Source of the DNA: Dehalococcoidia bacterium UBA6627
GTDB lineage: Bacteria > Chloroflexota > Dehalococcoidia > UBA2979
Reading direction: 5' to 3'
Length of the DNA: 5,161 nt
NCBI GenBank assembly: GCA_002455955.1
Contig: DKLZ01000078.1
Location: 1-5,161 of the forward strand
The position numbers and the translations under genes were made by a program. This document shows, piece after piece, positions 1 to 5,161 of the stretch (the stretch's first letter is position 1; the number at the start of each line of letters is the position of its first letter). The notes beneath the pieces are model-generated. The model ran no database searches and was not told where the DNA came from. It saw nothing but the letters and a program-made list of their open reading frames with translations.

Positions 1-55
1 TCCCGTTAGCTGATTTTGAGTGCTCAGTTCTTCAGAGGCTCAGTAGCTTGTGTTG

Positions 56-871
56 TCACCGAGTCTGTCCAGTTTCTACGGAGTCAATGAAGGTGCGCAC
101 AGGCTTGTTCCATGCGTCTGGACGTTCGAAATAGGCTGAATGGCCAGCGCCTTCGACAACCTCGAGTCGTGATCCTGGTGTCAGGTCGTGTGAGATGCGG
201 ATGAGGTCGACCGGAATCACGCGATCATGTTCTCCGACGATCCAGAGTATCGGCCAGCTACCTTCTCGTAACCGTTGGGCTGTTGATCCGCGGTAGTTGA
301 CCATCCTCCCCGTTGGGGCCAGAAAATCGCGAGCTCGTGGTGGATTGATGCTTCGGATCCTTCGATACAAATATTGCATAGCGGGTTCTCGTTCAGCGTA
401 TCCGTCAGCTAGTGCACGTTTCAGCAATGATCCGTCCAAGAACCCTTCTTGTTCGAGACGGCTTCGCAGTTCACGGTAACGATCGTCAACACATCCGCCG
501 TTGGTTCCCGAATAGACGAGTGACGCAATGCGTTCTGGATCGCGTGATACGAGACTGAATGCGGTACGGCCGCCCATCGAGTGGGCAACGAAGTGAACAC
601 GGTTGAGACCTAGGTGATCCAGGAGCGATCGCAGATCGGTGCCGAATGCTATCCGACCTGGTCCGTTCTCGATATCAGGTGATCGTCCGAAGGCACGGTG
701 ATCAAACGTCACAACCGTGTATCGATCACAAAACGCCGGTACCTGTTGCCACCAGGACATTCCGTTGCCTCCAGCACCATGGGCAAGAATGACAGCTGGT
801 GCCGTTCCCGGTGCTGGTCCGTAAATTTCGTAGTGGAGCTCGAATTCATCTTCGAAACGTAAACGTGGCAT
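56..871 (-). CDS. alpha/beta-hydrolase fold protein (esterase/lactonase-like)
   Basis: A 271-residue soluble hydrolase of the alpha/beta-hydrolase-1 family. Seen in the sequence: an oxyanion-hole HGAGG motif at residues 31-35, the strand and turn FDHRAFGRS (56-64), a nucleophile elbow AHSMGG with Ser98 (the first Gly of the usual GxSxG is Ala), a variable cap region at about 125-205, the acid in GEHDRVIP (Asp216) and the catalytic His in GAGHSAYFERP (His244). The full triad and ordinary family length suggest an active enzyme acting on an ester, lactone or C-C bond. The cap region determines substrate and I cannot assign one; enol-lactonase, esterase and C-C hydrolase are all possible. There is no signal peptide, so it is probably cytoplasmic. 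The ATG lies 9 nt after the stop of the upstream TPR gene. No strong Shine-Dalgarno precedes it, so translation may be coupled to that gene. Fold call firm, substrate unknown. Confidence 0.93.
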   Translation of the reverse strand: MPRLRFEDEFELHYEIYGPAPGTAPAVILAHGAGGNGMSWWQQVPAFCDRYTVVTFDHRAFGRSPDIENGPGRIAFGTDLRSLLDHLGLNRVHFVAHSMGGRTAFSLVSRDPERIASLVYSGTNGGCVDDRYRELRSRLEQEGFLDGSLLKRALADGYAEREPAMQYLYRRIRSINPPRARDFLAPTGRMVNYRGSTAQRLREGSWPILWIVGEHDRVIPVDLIRISHDLTPGSRLEVVEGAGHSAYFERPDAWNKPVRTFIDSVETGQTR

Positions 872-880
872 AGTTTAGGC

Positions 881-1393
881 TCACAGATCTTGAGAATCGT
901 TTTCCCACGGTTCGCCAGTCGCATCCGCGATGACGTCTAGCATATCTTCAATGTCGCCACGCAATTGGTCATCGGGACCAGCATCTAATGCGCGGAACAA
1001 ATACTTGCGGGCACTCGCATAGAGAGTCGGCGCAGTTTCGTTCATCATCTGAGGGGAGCGATGGTTGCGCTCCAACGCGTTCGCAACGTATTCATGGCAC
1101 CAGCCACAGGTATAGAGGATTGCTGCATCCTTTGGTGCGAATGTGGTCGCAAGTTTGAGAGCTTTCAGTCCGTCGGCGAACTGTCGTTTCCGGGCCACCA
1201 GAGTGTTGCCTAAGTAGGCGTGTGCTTCGGCATATTCTGGTGACAATTCTATAGCGCGTCGACTGGCTTCGATCGCACGTGTGATTTCCCCAGACGCATG
1301 CAATGCCATCGCACGTCGCAATTCGACCCGCGCAGACTCATTGTTCGAGAGTGCAGGATTGTCATTCGGGTCAGAGAGTCTTCTGTCGGTCAG
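881..1393 (-). CDS. small TPR-repeat protein, probable CTG start
   Basis: A soluble, helical tetratricopeptide-repeat protein, likely a protein-protein interaction module. From the CTG at 1391-1393 it has 170 residues. TPR1 spans about 21-54: Gly35, Ala40, Ala47 and Pro52 fall at or near consensus positions, in GEITRAIEASRRAIELSP. TPR2 spans about 55-89 (AYLGNTLVARKRQFADGLKALKLA...FAPKD). A degenerate third repeat follows, interrupted by a polar insert, and the C-terminus is acidic. The first ATG/GTG/TTG-class start is the TTG at 1319-1321 (146 residues), but that start would remove the first four residues of TPR1 helix A. The frame is open upstream to a stop directly before the CTG, and an AGGA lies 8 nt before the CTG. 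I therefore prefer CTG, with TTG1321 as the conservative alternative. It is first in a unit with the hydrolase (9-nt gap). The partner is unknown, and short TPR proteins give no specific function. Confidence 0.85.
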   Translation of the reverse strand: MTDRRLSDPNDNPALSNNESARVELRRAMALHASGEITRAIEASRRAIELSPEYAEAHAYLGNTLVARKRQFADGLKALKLATTFAPKDAAILYTCGWCHEYVANALERNHRSPQMMNETAPTLYASARKYLFRALDAGPDDQLRGDIEDMLDVIADATGEPWENDSQDL

Positions 1394-1617
1394 TTAGCAC
1401 TTCCTATTATCCGTCTTCTGTATGCCTGTGCAGTACCACTCCTCGTAGAGTACATCCTAGTTAATGTCGCTGAAGATGCATGCGATTAGAGCGGAAATGA
1501 GTATCTAGCTGATTCGGCATTCCTTTTTAATGTGTAATTGTGGATTCCTCTAAGGGGCCGTTGCCATCTAAACCCGATATATTGGCAATTCATCCAGTGA
1601 CTGAGGACATTGATCGT
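1394..1617. other. non-coding divergent region between the TPR gene and tRNA-Arg
   Basis: This 224-nt stretch has no credible gene. It must contain a leftward promoter for the TPR-hydrolase unit and a rightward promoter for the tRNA. Visible elements are an AT-rich patch at about 1521-1540, a TATATT hexamer at 1578-1583 that could be a -10 for the tRNA (about 28 nt leader, but with no good -35 at 16-18 nt), and a 6-bp inverted repeat TTGCCA (1561-1566)/TGGCAA (1583-1588) around it. On the minus strand a GATAAT at 1411-1406 resembles a -10 but is too close to the AGGA to drive a leadered mRNA. No promoter can be called with confidence. Confidence 0.5.
1402..1405 (-). promoter_or_regulatory. 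Shine-Dalgarno AGGA supporting the CTG start of the TPR gene
   Basis: Read on the minus strand, AGGA is followed by eight bases and then CTG at 1393-1391. That spacing is normal for bacterial ribosome binding. The alternative TTG at 1321 has no comparable purine motif at the right distance; GCGGG is the nearest. This site is the main non-protein argument for the longer reading. Confidence 0.5.
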
Positions 1618-1693
1618 GCGCCGGTAGCTCAGTGGATAGAGCATCAGACTTCGGATCTGAGGGTCGAGGGTTCGAATCCTTCCCGGCGTGCCA
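1618..1693 (+). tRNA. tRNA-Arg, anticodon TCG, CCA encoded
   Basis: A complete cloverleaf can be folded by eye. The acceptor stem GCGCCGG (1618-1624) pairs with CCGGCGT (1683-1689), with one terminal G-U. The D stem is GCTC (1627-1630) with GAGC (1639-1642). The anticodon stem TCAGA (1644-1648)/TCTGA (1656-1660) encloses loop CTTCGGA, giving anticodon TCG at 1651-1653, which reads CGA and probably other CGN arginine codons. The variable loop is 5 nt. The T stem GAGGG (1666-1670)/CCTTC (1678-1682) has loop TTCGAAT. The discriminator is G1690 and the CCA at 1691-1693 is encoded. Nothing indicates a pseudogene. It is followed 5 nt later by a strong hairpin. tRNA genes are common integration sites, but I see no second copy of its 3' end in this window. 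Confidence 0.97.
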
Positions 1694-1698
1694 GCACT

Positions 1699-1738
1699 AA
1701 TAAACCCCTGATCGTCGCTGGACGATCAGGGGTTTATT
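1699..1738. terminator. bidirectional intrinsic terminator hairpin
   Basis: A perfect 18-bp inverted repeat (1699-1716 with 1721-1738) encloses the 4-nt loop GCTG. Each arm has a CCCC/GGGG core near the middle, and the outer ends are AATAAA on the left and TTTATT on the right, so the transcript of either strand ends its stem in a U-rich stretch. It starts 5 nt after the tRNA CCA and lies 37 nt beyond the stop of the leftward unknown gene. It therefore suits termination of both converging transcripts. No long U-run extends past the stem. Confidence 0.85.
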
Positions 1739-1775
1739 CCCATGGTTCGGATGGATTCCTTGATTCTGAGATTGA

Positions 1776-2093
1776 CTACTGTAGCTTCTTTCTAGTCAGC
1801 GCGTCGCGTGCTTGTTGAACCTTCGCTCGCATGGAATCCTCGCAAGCCTGGATGTCGTCTACATGAGCCTGGAGATCGTCCAGCGACATCGAGCCGGGCC
1901 TCGCTGGGAAGTCCATTTCAAGCATCCACTGCTTGAATTTATAGTGATAGGATTGTGTTCCGCTGCTGGGACGACGAGCTGGGCGACGCATAATGAAATC
2001 TATGCGGAGTACGGTATCTTCTTCTTTCCTCCCGTTCGCAAGCCACTCGATGATTTCATCGTCTGATACCTTTTCCTCGGGGATTGCGAGCAC
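1776..2093 (-). CDS. hypothetical protein, 105 residues, helical C-terminus
   Basis: I do not recognise the family. The product is small, charged and soluble, with no membrane segment or signal peptide. The N-terminal part is acidic and helix-like (EEKVSDDEIIEWLANGRKEED, about 6-26). A basic segment follows (FIMRRPARRPSS, about 33-44), then an aromatic patch (SYHYKFKQW, about 48-56). The C-terminal third (about 70-103) looks like amphipathic helix or short coiled coil, SLDDLQAHVDDIQACEDSMRAKVQQARDAL. Codon choice and the flanking terminator argue that this strand is coding. The GTG at 2093-2091 is the only usual start after an in-frame TGA six codons upstream. An AGGA sits just 1 nt before it, which is unusually close. 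It diverges from the CoA-transferase across about 25 nt. A small regulatory or binding role is possible but not shown. Confidence 0.62.
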   Translation of the reverse strand: MLAIPEEKVSDDEIIEWLANGRKEEDTVLRIDFIMRRPARRPSSGTQSYHYKFKQWMLEMDFPARPGSMSLDDLQAHVDDIQACEDSMRAKVQQARDALTRKKLQ

Positions 2094-2108
2094 ATCCTGT
2101 ATCTGATC

Positions 2109-2128
2109 TCACAAGAGAATGATTGTGA
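2109..2128. promoter_or_regulatory. inverted repeat TCACAA-N8-TTGTGA across the CoA-transferase start
   Basis: A perfect 6-bp inverted repeat (2109-2114 and 2123-2128) fills the short divergent gap and runs into the start of the rightward gene. As DNA it resembles an operator between two divergent genes. As RNA it would put the GAGA purines and the ATG at 2119 in the loop and the alternative GTG at 2125 in the stem. The arms are short, so chance is a real alternative. Confidence 0.35.
2113..2118 (+). promoter_or_regulatory. weak ribosome-binding purines (AAGAGA) bearing on the CoA-transferase start
   Basis: AAGAGA directly touches the ATG at 2119, leaving no spacer, but lies 6 nt from the in-frame GTG at 2125. 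If it is the Shine-Dalgarno, translation would begin at GTG with Thr-Asp-Leu as residues 2-4. The match to the anti-SD is only partial, so this does not settle the start. Confidence 0.35.
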
Positions 2129-3453
2129 CTGACCTGACGGGAAACACTCCCGGACCACTGGACGGTGTCCGCGTCGTCGATTTCACGGAGTACATTGCTG
2201 GTCCGTACGGAACGATGATGCTCGCTGACATGGGTGCCGACGTAGTTAAGGTCGAACCGGTGACTGGTGACCATTGGCGTCACCAAGGTTCGTTAGCGAA
2301 CGTACCCAATGAGAGTCGCGTGTTTCTTGGTCTGAATCGAGGGAAGCGAAGTGTTGCTCTCGACGCATGGAGTGAGCGTGGTGGTGATTTAGCACGTCGT
2401 CTCGCGGCGGAAGCAGATGTGGTCGTGTTGAATTACCGGCCAGGTGTCGCCCATGACCTTAGGCTCGATTACGAGTCGGTGAGTGCGACTAATCCAACGG
2501 TGATCTACGCCGAAATCACGGCGTTTGGCCATAACGGACCGTATAGCCATCGAGGTGGCTTCGACCTACTTTCTCAAGCGTCGGCTGGCGTGATGGGATT
2601 TGAGGCTCGTCCACGTGACGGGGCGCCTTCAGGTGTCCGTTCCTTCGCACCGGCTGATCTCACCACGGCCATGTTCAATGCATTCGGGATTGTCAACGCG
2701 CTTTACCGACGCCTTGTCACTGGCGAAGGTCAGCTTGTAAGCACCAACCTCTTCCACTCAGCGCTGGCACTGCAGTACCGACCACTGACATCAGTCGAAA
2801 GCGAAGATGCCATCGAACGAGAGGCATTGATCGCCTTGGTCCAGAATGCTCGGGCCGACGGTGCAAGCTACGAAGATACGTTGGAGATTCGTCAAATCGC
2901 GGGAGGGTATTCTCCCCACACGAACTATTACCGCGTCTATCAAACGCAGGATGGACTGGTTGCGATCGCATGTCTGAACAATAAACTGCGGCGTCGACTT
3001 CGCGATCTCATTGGTAGCCGTGATGCTTCGATCGACGGTCCGGTCTACGACCCTGATTCCCTCACACTGTCGGAGCATCACCGAATTCGCCATCAGATGG
3101 AGGCAGCCTTTACCGAGCGGACGACTGAGGATTGGCTTGCACTCCTTGACGAAACAGGGGTACCTGCTTCGCCCTTTAACGAGACCGAGGAGTTGTACGA
3201 CGATCCGCATGTTCTCGCAAACGACCTGATCCCTACGTTTGAGCACGCGACATTGGGGAAGATTCGTACTCCACGTAGCCCGATCGAAATGAGCCGGTCG
3301 ACTGTTGGAGTACGTGAACCCGCACCACCTCTGGGATCTCACACTCGCGTGGTGCTCGAAGAACTTGGGCTCGATTCAGATGAAATTGCCTTCCTCGAAG
3401 CAGAAGGGATAGCGTTGCAATGGCATCCTGAGACGGCACCTGAAGAGGAATAG
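2119..3453 (+). CDS. CaiB/BaiF family (family III) acyl-CoA transferase
   Basis: Moves CoA from an acyl-CoA donor to a carboxylic acid, probably as a cytoplasmic interlocked dimer. In 444 residues the family pattern is clear: N-terminal LDGVRVVDFTEYIAGPYGTMMLADMGADVVKVEP (14-47), LNRGKRSVALD (72-82), VVLNYRPGV (102-110), then AEITAFGHNGPYSHRGGFDLLSQASAG (131-157). Asp180 in FAPADLTTAM aligns with the catalytic Asp that forms the acyl-Asp anhydride in formyl-CoA transferase (Asp169). The C-terminal part has YRVYQTQDGLVAIACLNNK and GVPASPFNETEELYDDPHV, both typical of the family. Length is slightly above the usual 380-430. The substrate is not predictable; carnitine, oxalate, succinyl and 2-methylacyl enzymes share these motifs. 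ATG2119 abuts the purines AAGAGA, whereas GTG2125 has them about 6 nt away and may be the real start. It is first of three co-directional genes. Confidence 0.95.
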   Translation: MIVTDLTGNTPGPLDGVRVVDFTEYIAGPYGTMMLADMGADVVKVEPVTGDHWRHQGSLANVPNESRVFLGLNRGKRSVALDAWSERGGDLARRLAAEADVVVLNYRPGVAHDLRLDYESVSATNPTVIYAEITAFGHNGPYSHRGGFDLLSQASAGVMGFEARPRDGAPSGVRSFAPADLTTAMFNAFGIVNALYRRLVTGEGQLVSTNLFHSALALQYRPLTSVESEDAIEREALIALVQNARADGASYEDTLEIRQIAGGYSPHTNYYRVYQTQDGLVAIACLNNKLRRRLRDLIGSRDASIDGPVYDPDSLTLSEHHRIRHQMEAAFTERTTEDWLALLDETGVPASPFNETEELYDDPHVLANDLIPTFEHATLGKIRTPRSPIEMSRSTVGVREPAPPLGSHTRVVLEELGLDSDEIAFLEAEGIALQWHPETAPEEE

Positions 3454-3520
3454 AAACTGATAATGTTGCCGTGAGCAGCTGAATGAGGCACCAGAGAAGT
3501 GCCGATGACTGATCACACAT

Positions 3521-3557
3521 CGACTTCGCGAGATTAGATAGTGAGTGCGCGAAGACG
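3521..3557 (+). other. possible leader hairpin before the MaoC-like gene
   Basis: CTTCGCG (3524-3530) pairs with CGCGAAG (3548-3554). Beyond one A-A mismatch, CG (3521-3522) pairs with CG (3556-3557). The loop is 17 nt. The structure ends 10 nt before the AGGGGAG of the next gene. No U-run follows, so it is not an intrinsic terminator. It could be an mRNA stability or processing element, or chance. Confidence 0.35.
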
Positions 3558-3576
3558 ATAAGGGTTTAGGGGAGCG

Positions 3577-4458
3577 ATGAGTACTGAGCGGATCGTCAGT
3601 AGTGATATTCCTCAAAGCCACGGGACAGTTGCAACGAGTTTTGAGCTGACCACGCGACGGATTCAGGCCTACGCGGCGTCGGTAGGTGATACTAATCCAC
3701 ACTATTTTGACGATATGCGAGACGGTGGGTTGATCGGGCATCCGTTTCTAGCATTTTCGTTTCAGTGGAACAGTCGAGTGAACCCAGATCGCAAATCATC
3801 ACCCTCTTCTGTCGTCGGCGTTCATGCATGGACGGATCTTCGACTCGAACGCCCGTTCCGTGAGGGCGACGTGATCACGATTCAAGGGGAGACGATTGGC
3901 CTCGAACAGGCTCGTCCCGGCGTTCTGTTAGTCGATCGCTACTGGCTGACTGATACGAGCGGAGCTCTCGTGGCTGAGCTGGATAATGGGTCAATTATGC
4001 TCGGCGGGACACTGGAAGGTGACCCAAAACCTGCACCTGCATCCGTGCTACCTGAAGTCGAAATGGCTGCTGAACCGCTGTGGATCGAGGATATCTTTGT
4101 GCCTGGAGACGCGGCGCAGATTTATACGGAGTGCGCCCAGATTTATAACCCGATTCACACGGAGCGTCGGGCAGCTTTGGCTGCAGGGTTACCAGACATC
4201 ATGCTTCACGGTTCAGCGACCCAAGCGATGGTGATGAGCAAGCTCGTCAATCGTGAACTCTCCGGCGATCCGACTCGGGTGCAACGCTTCTACGCTCAGA
4301 ACCGAGCGATGGTGATGCTGGACACGAATATCACGGTGCGTTGTCTCGGAGAGTCAACGTTAACGGATGGTTCTCGTGTTTTTCAGTTCGATACACGAAC
4401 GGCAACTGGCGAGGCTGCACTAGACCGAGGTGTGCTGGTCGCCAATTCTGCTGGATGA
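3577..4458 (+). CDS. MaoC-like double-hotdog hydratase/dehydratase, atypical active site
   Basis: A 293-residue protein with two hotdog domains, as in R-specific enoyl-CoA hydratases and related acyl dehydratases. The N-terminal hotdog (about 15-145) has AYAASVGDTNPHYFDD (31-46), the central-helix region of a FAS1-like dehydratase domain. The C-terminal hotdog (about 160-290) has the MaoC signature YTECAQIYNPIHTERRAALAAGLPDIMLHG (183-212). Classical R-hydratases use Asp and His in D-x-N-P-x-H. Here His194 is present but the Asp position is Ile189, while the N-terminal half keeps Asp38-x-Asn40-Pro41 and has Tyr43 where His would be. It may act on enoyl- or hydroxyacyl-CoA with a rearranged site, or bind without hydrating. 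AGGGGAG (3568-3574) precedes the ATG. It lies 123 nt after the CoA-transferase and 77 nt before the next gene, consistent with one operon. Family firm, reaction uncertain. Confidence 0.9.
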   Translation: MSTERIVSSDIPQSHGTVATSFELTTRRIQAYAASVGDTNPHYFDDMRDGGLIGHPFLAFSFQWNSRVNPDRKSSPSSVVGVHAWTDLRLERPFREGDVITIQGETIGLEQARPGVLLVDRYWLTDTSGALVAELDNGSIMLGGTLEGDPKPAPASVLPEVEMAAEPLWIEDIFVPGDAAQIYTECAQIYNPIHTERRAALAAGLPDIMLHGSATQAMVMSKLVNRELSGDPTRVQRFYAQNRAMVMLDTNITVRCLGESTLTDGSRVFQFDTRTATGEAALDRGVLVANSAG

Positions 4459-4535
4459 CATTAGATGTAGAGATAATGCACCTCGAGTAGCATCAGGCTG
4501 AACCGAATCGGACTGATACTAGAAAGCAGGCGAAC

Positions 4536-5161
4536 ATGGGACTTCTTGTGCAACGGGAATTCACGGTAGATGCAGACGACCGACAGGAGTTCGAGCGACA
4601 AAGCCGTCTAGGTATCTGGGAGGATATGCGCTACAACGGGTGCCAGATGATCGCCTATGGGGGTTGGGCATTTGGCGGTTCAGGTGATGTGATGGTCACT
4701 CATTCTGCCTACGCTGACTTTGACCATTGGACGGCAACTCGTCCCTGGGGTTTCTTTCGCAGTGAGACAGCACGACTTGAGGAAACGAAGGAGATCCGAG
4801 CGATTGCTGCTGGTCGACCTCGTCTTTACGGTCCTTCTAGAGCGAGCATGATTGTCTTCGACGATGAGCTGTCGACTCCCGAAGTTGAATGGCGGGATGT
4901 TGGCAGTCGCTTAGCACCGATTCCGGAATCATTCGGTCGTCAATCGGTGGTTGAGGAGCTGCGATGTGAACTTGGTGGAGATGATGCTGCTGAGTTTGAT
5001 GAGATTAATCAGGAATCGATTTGGCCACATGCGCAGGAAGATGGCGGTCGTGTATTGATTGTTGGTCATGACCCACAATTACGACCGCCGAACCGCGTGA
5101 TCATGACTGCTTATCCGGACATCTCAGCTTGGTTGGCAGCGAAAGAAGCCGGAGGTGATGC
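4536..5161 (+). CDS. NIPSNAP-like tandem dimeric alpha-beta-barrel protein, 3' end cut by window
   Basis: The reading frame is open from ATG4536 to the window edge (208 full codons plus two bases), so the C-terminus is missing. Two related ferredoxin-like (dimeric alpha-beta barrel) domains are visible, about residues 3-95 and 137 to beyond 205. Each has a first strand, then DD..EF (14-19 and 149-154), an IW pair (Trp28, Trp163), Gly before a strand (Gly42, Gly177), a V.(M)T strand (52-55, 188-191) and Y.D...W (59-65, 193-199). The pattern resembles NIPSNAP or EthD/ABM-type domains, found in small-molecule enzymes and in proteins of unknown role encoded near catabolic genes. A substrate or reaction cannot be assigned. 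AGG (4528-4530) lies 5 nt before the ATG. As third gene of the CoA-transferase/MaoC run it may share their pathway. Confidence 0.82.
   Translation, partial: MGLLVQREFTVDADDRQEFERQSRLGIWEDMRYNGCQMIAYGGWAFGGSGDVMVTHSAYADFDHWTATRPWGFFRSETARLEETKEIRAIAAGRPRLYGPSRASMIVFDDELSTPEVEWRDVGSRLAPIPESFGRQSVVEELRCELGGDDAAEFDEINQESIWPHAQEDGGRVLIVGHDPQLRPPNRVIMTAYPDISAWLAAKEAGGD

Noticed and set aside
93..103. Ala in place of the first Gly of the GxSxG elbow in the hydrolase (AHSMGG) as a loss-of-function sign; coordinates are only a pointer to the gene, the elbow itself is near 570-585
   Set aside because: AHSMGG is a common active variant in alpha/beta-hydrolases and the rest of the triad is intact.
1497..1530. 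Imperfect stem GGAAATG/CATTCC followed by TTTTT at about 1524-1528, resembling a rightward terminator
   Set aside because: Only six pairs with a bulge and a loop of about 18 nt, and no rightward gene upstream to terminate.
1561..1588. TTGCCA/TGGCAA inverted repeat upstream of the tRNA as an operator
   Set aside because: Short arms and no regulator nearby; mentioned in the non-coding region only.
1540..1818. Rightward 92-codon frame covering the tRNA
   Set aside because: Its translation contains APVAQWIEHQTSDLRVEGS, the familiar artefact of translating through a tRNA gene; the stretch is fully explained by tRNA-Arg and the terminator.
1812..2066. Rightward 84-codon frame opposite the unknown 105-residue gene
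   Set aside because: No ribosome-binding site. The opposite strand has the more protein-like composition and the terminator fits the leftward gene. With an unknown family this choice is not absolute.
1618..2093. Integrated element using tRNA-Arg as attachment site
   Set aside because: No integrase gene and no repeated tRNA 3' end in this window; the neighbouring unknown gene alone is not enough.
2791..3342. Leftward 183-codon frame inside the CoA-transferase
   Set aside because: Antisense to a gene with strong family motifs throughout; composition is not protein-like and no start signal is seen.
3487..3503. GGCAC-N7-GTGCC stem after the CoA-transferase stop
   Set aside because: Five base pairs and no U-run; too weak to call an intrinsic terminator.

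Overview
The window reads as part of a bacterial chromosome of intermediate GC content, from an organism with Shine-Dalgarno-type starts and at least one tRNA gene with encoded CCA. The gene set (family III CoA-transferase, MaoC-type double-hotdog protein, NIPSNAP/dimeric alpha-beta-barrel protein, alpha/beta-hydrolase) is typical of aerobic heterotrophs with many paralogous catabolic enzymes. Free-living marine or soil lineages such as Chloroflexota (SAR202-like), Actinomycetota or Alphaproteobacteria all fit. The lineage is inferred from gene content only and is weakly supported.

Layout. From 1 to 1393 there is a leftward two-gene unit. A small TPR-repeat protein comes first, probably starting at a CTG codon at 1393, and an alpha/beta-hydrolase with an intact Ser-Asp-His triad follows 9 nt after its stop. 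From 1394 to 1617 lies a 224-nt non-coding stretch that must hold the promoters of the leftward unit and of a rightward tRNA-Arg(TCG) gene at 1618-1693. The tRNA is followed by a perfect 18-bp inverted repeat with a 4-nt loop (1699-1738). This hairpin lies between the tRNA and a converging leftward 105-codon gene of unknown function (1776-2093), so it can terminate both.

From 2119 to the right edge three rightward genes probably form one catabolic operon: a CaiB/BaiF (family III) acyl-CoA transferase, a two-hotdog MaoC-like hydratase, and a protein with two NIPSNAP-like domains that is cut by the window end. A plausible joint role is CoA activation of a carboxylic acid and then (de)hydration of an enoyl- or hydroxyacyl-CoA. 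The substrate cannot be read from sequence.

Points of most interest: the catalytic Asp of the C-terminal hotdog in the MaoC-like protein is replaced by Ile, while a candidate Asp remains in the N-terminal hotdog; the TPR gene seems to begin at CTG, because the ATG/GTG/TTG-only start would cut into the first TPR; the unknown gene and the CoA-transferase diverge from only about 25 nt that contain an inverted repeat overlapping the CoA-transferase start; and the last protein shows a clear internal duplication. I see no mobile element, CRISPR array, defence system or other evidently novel multigene system.
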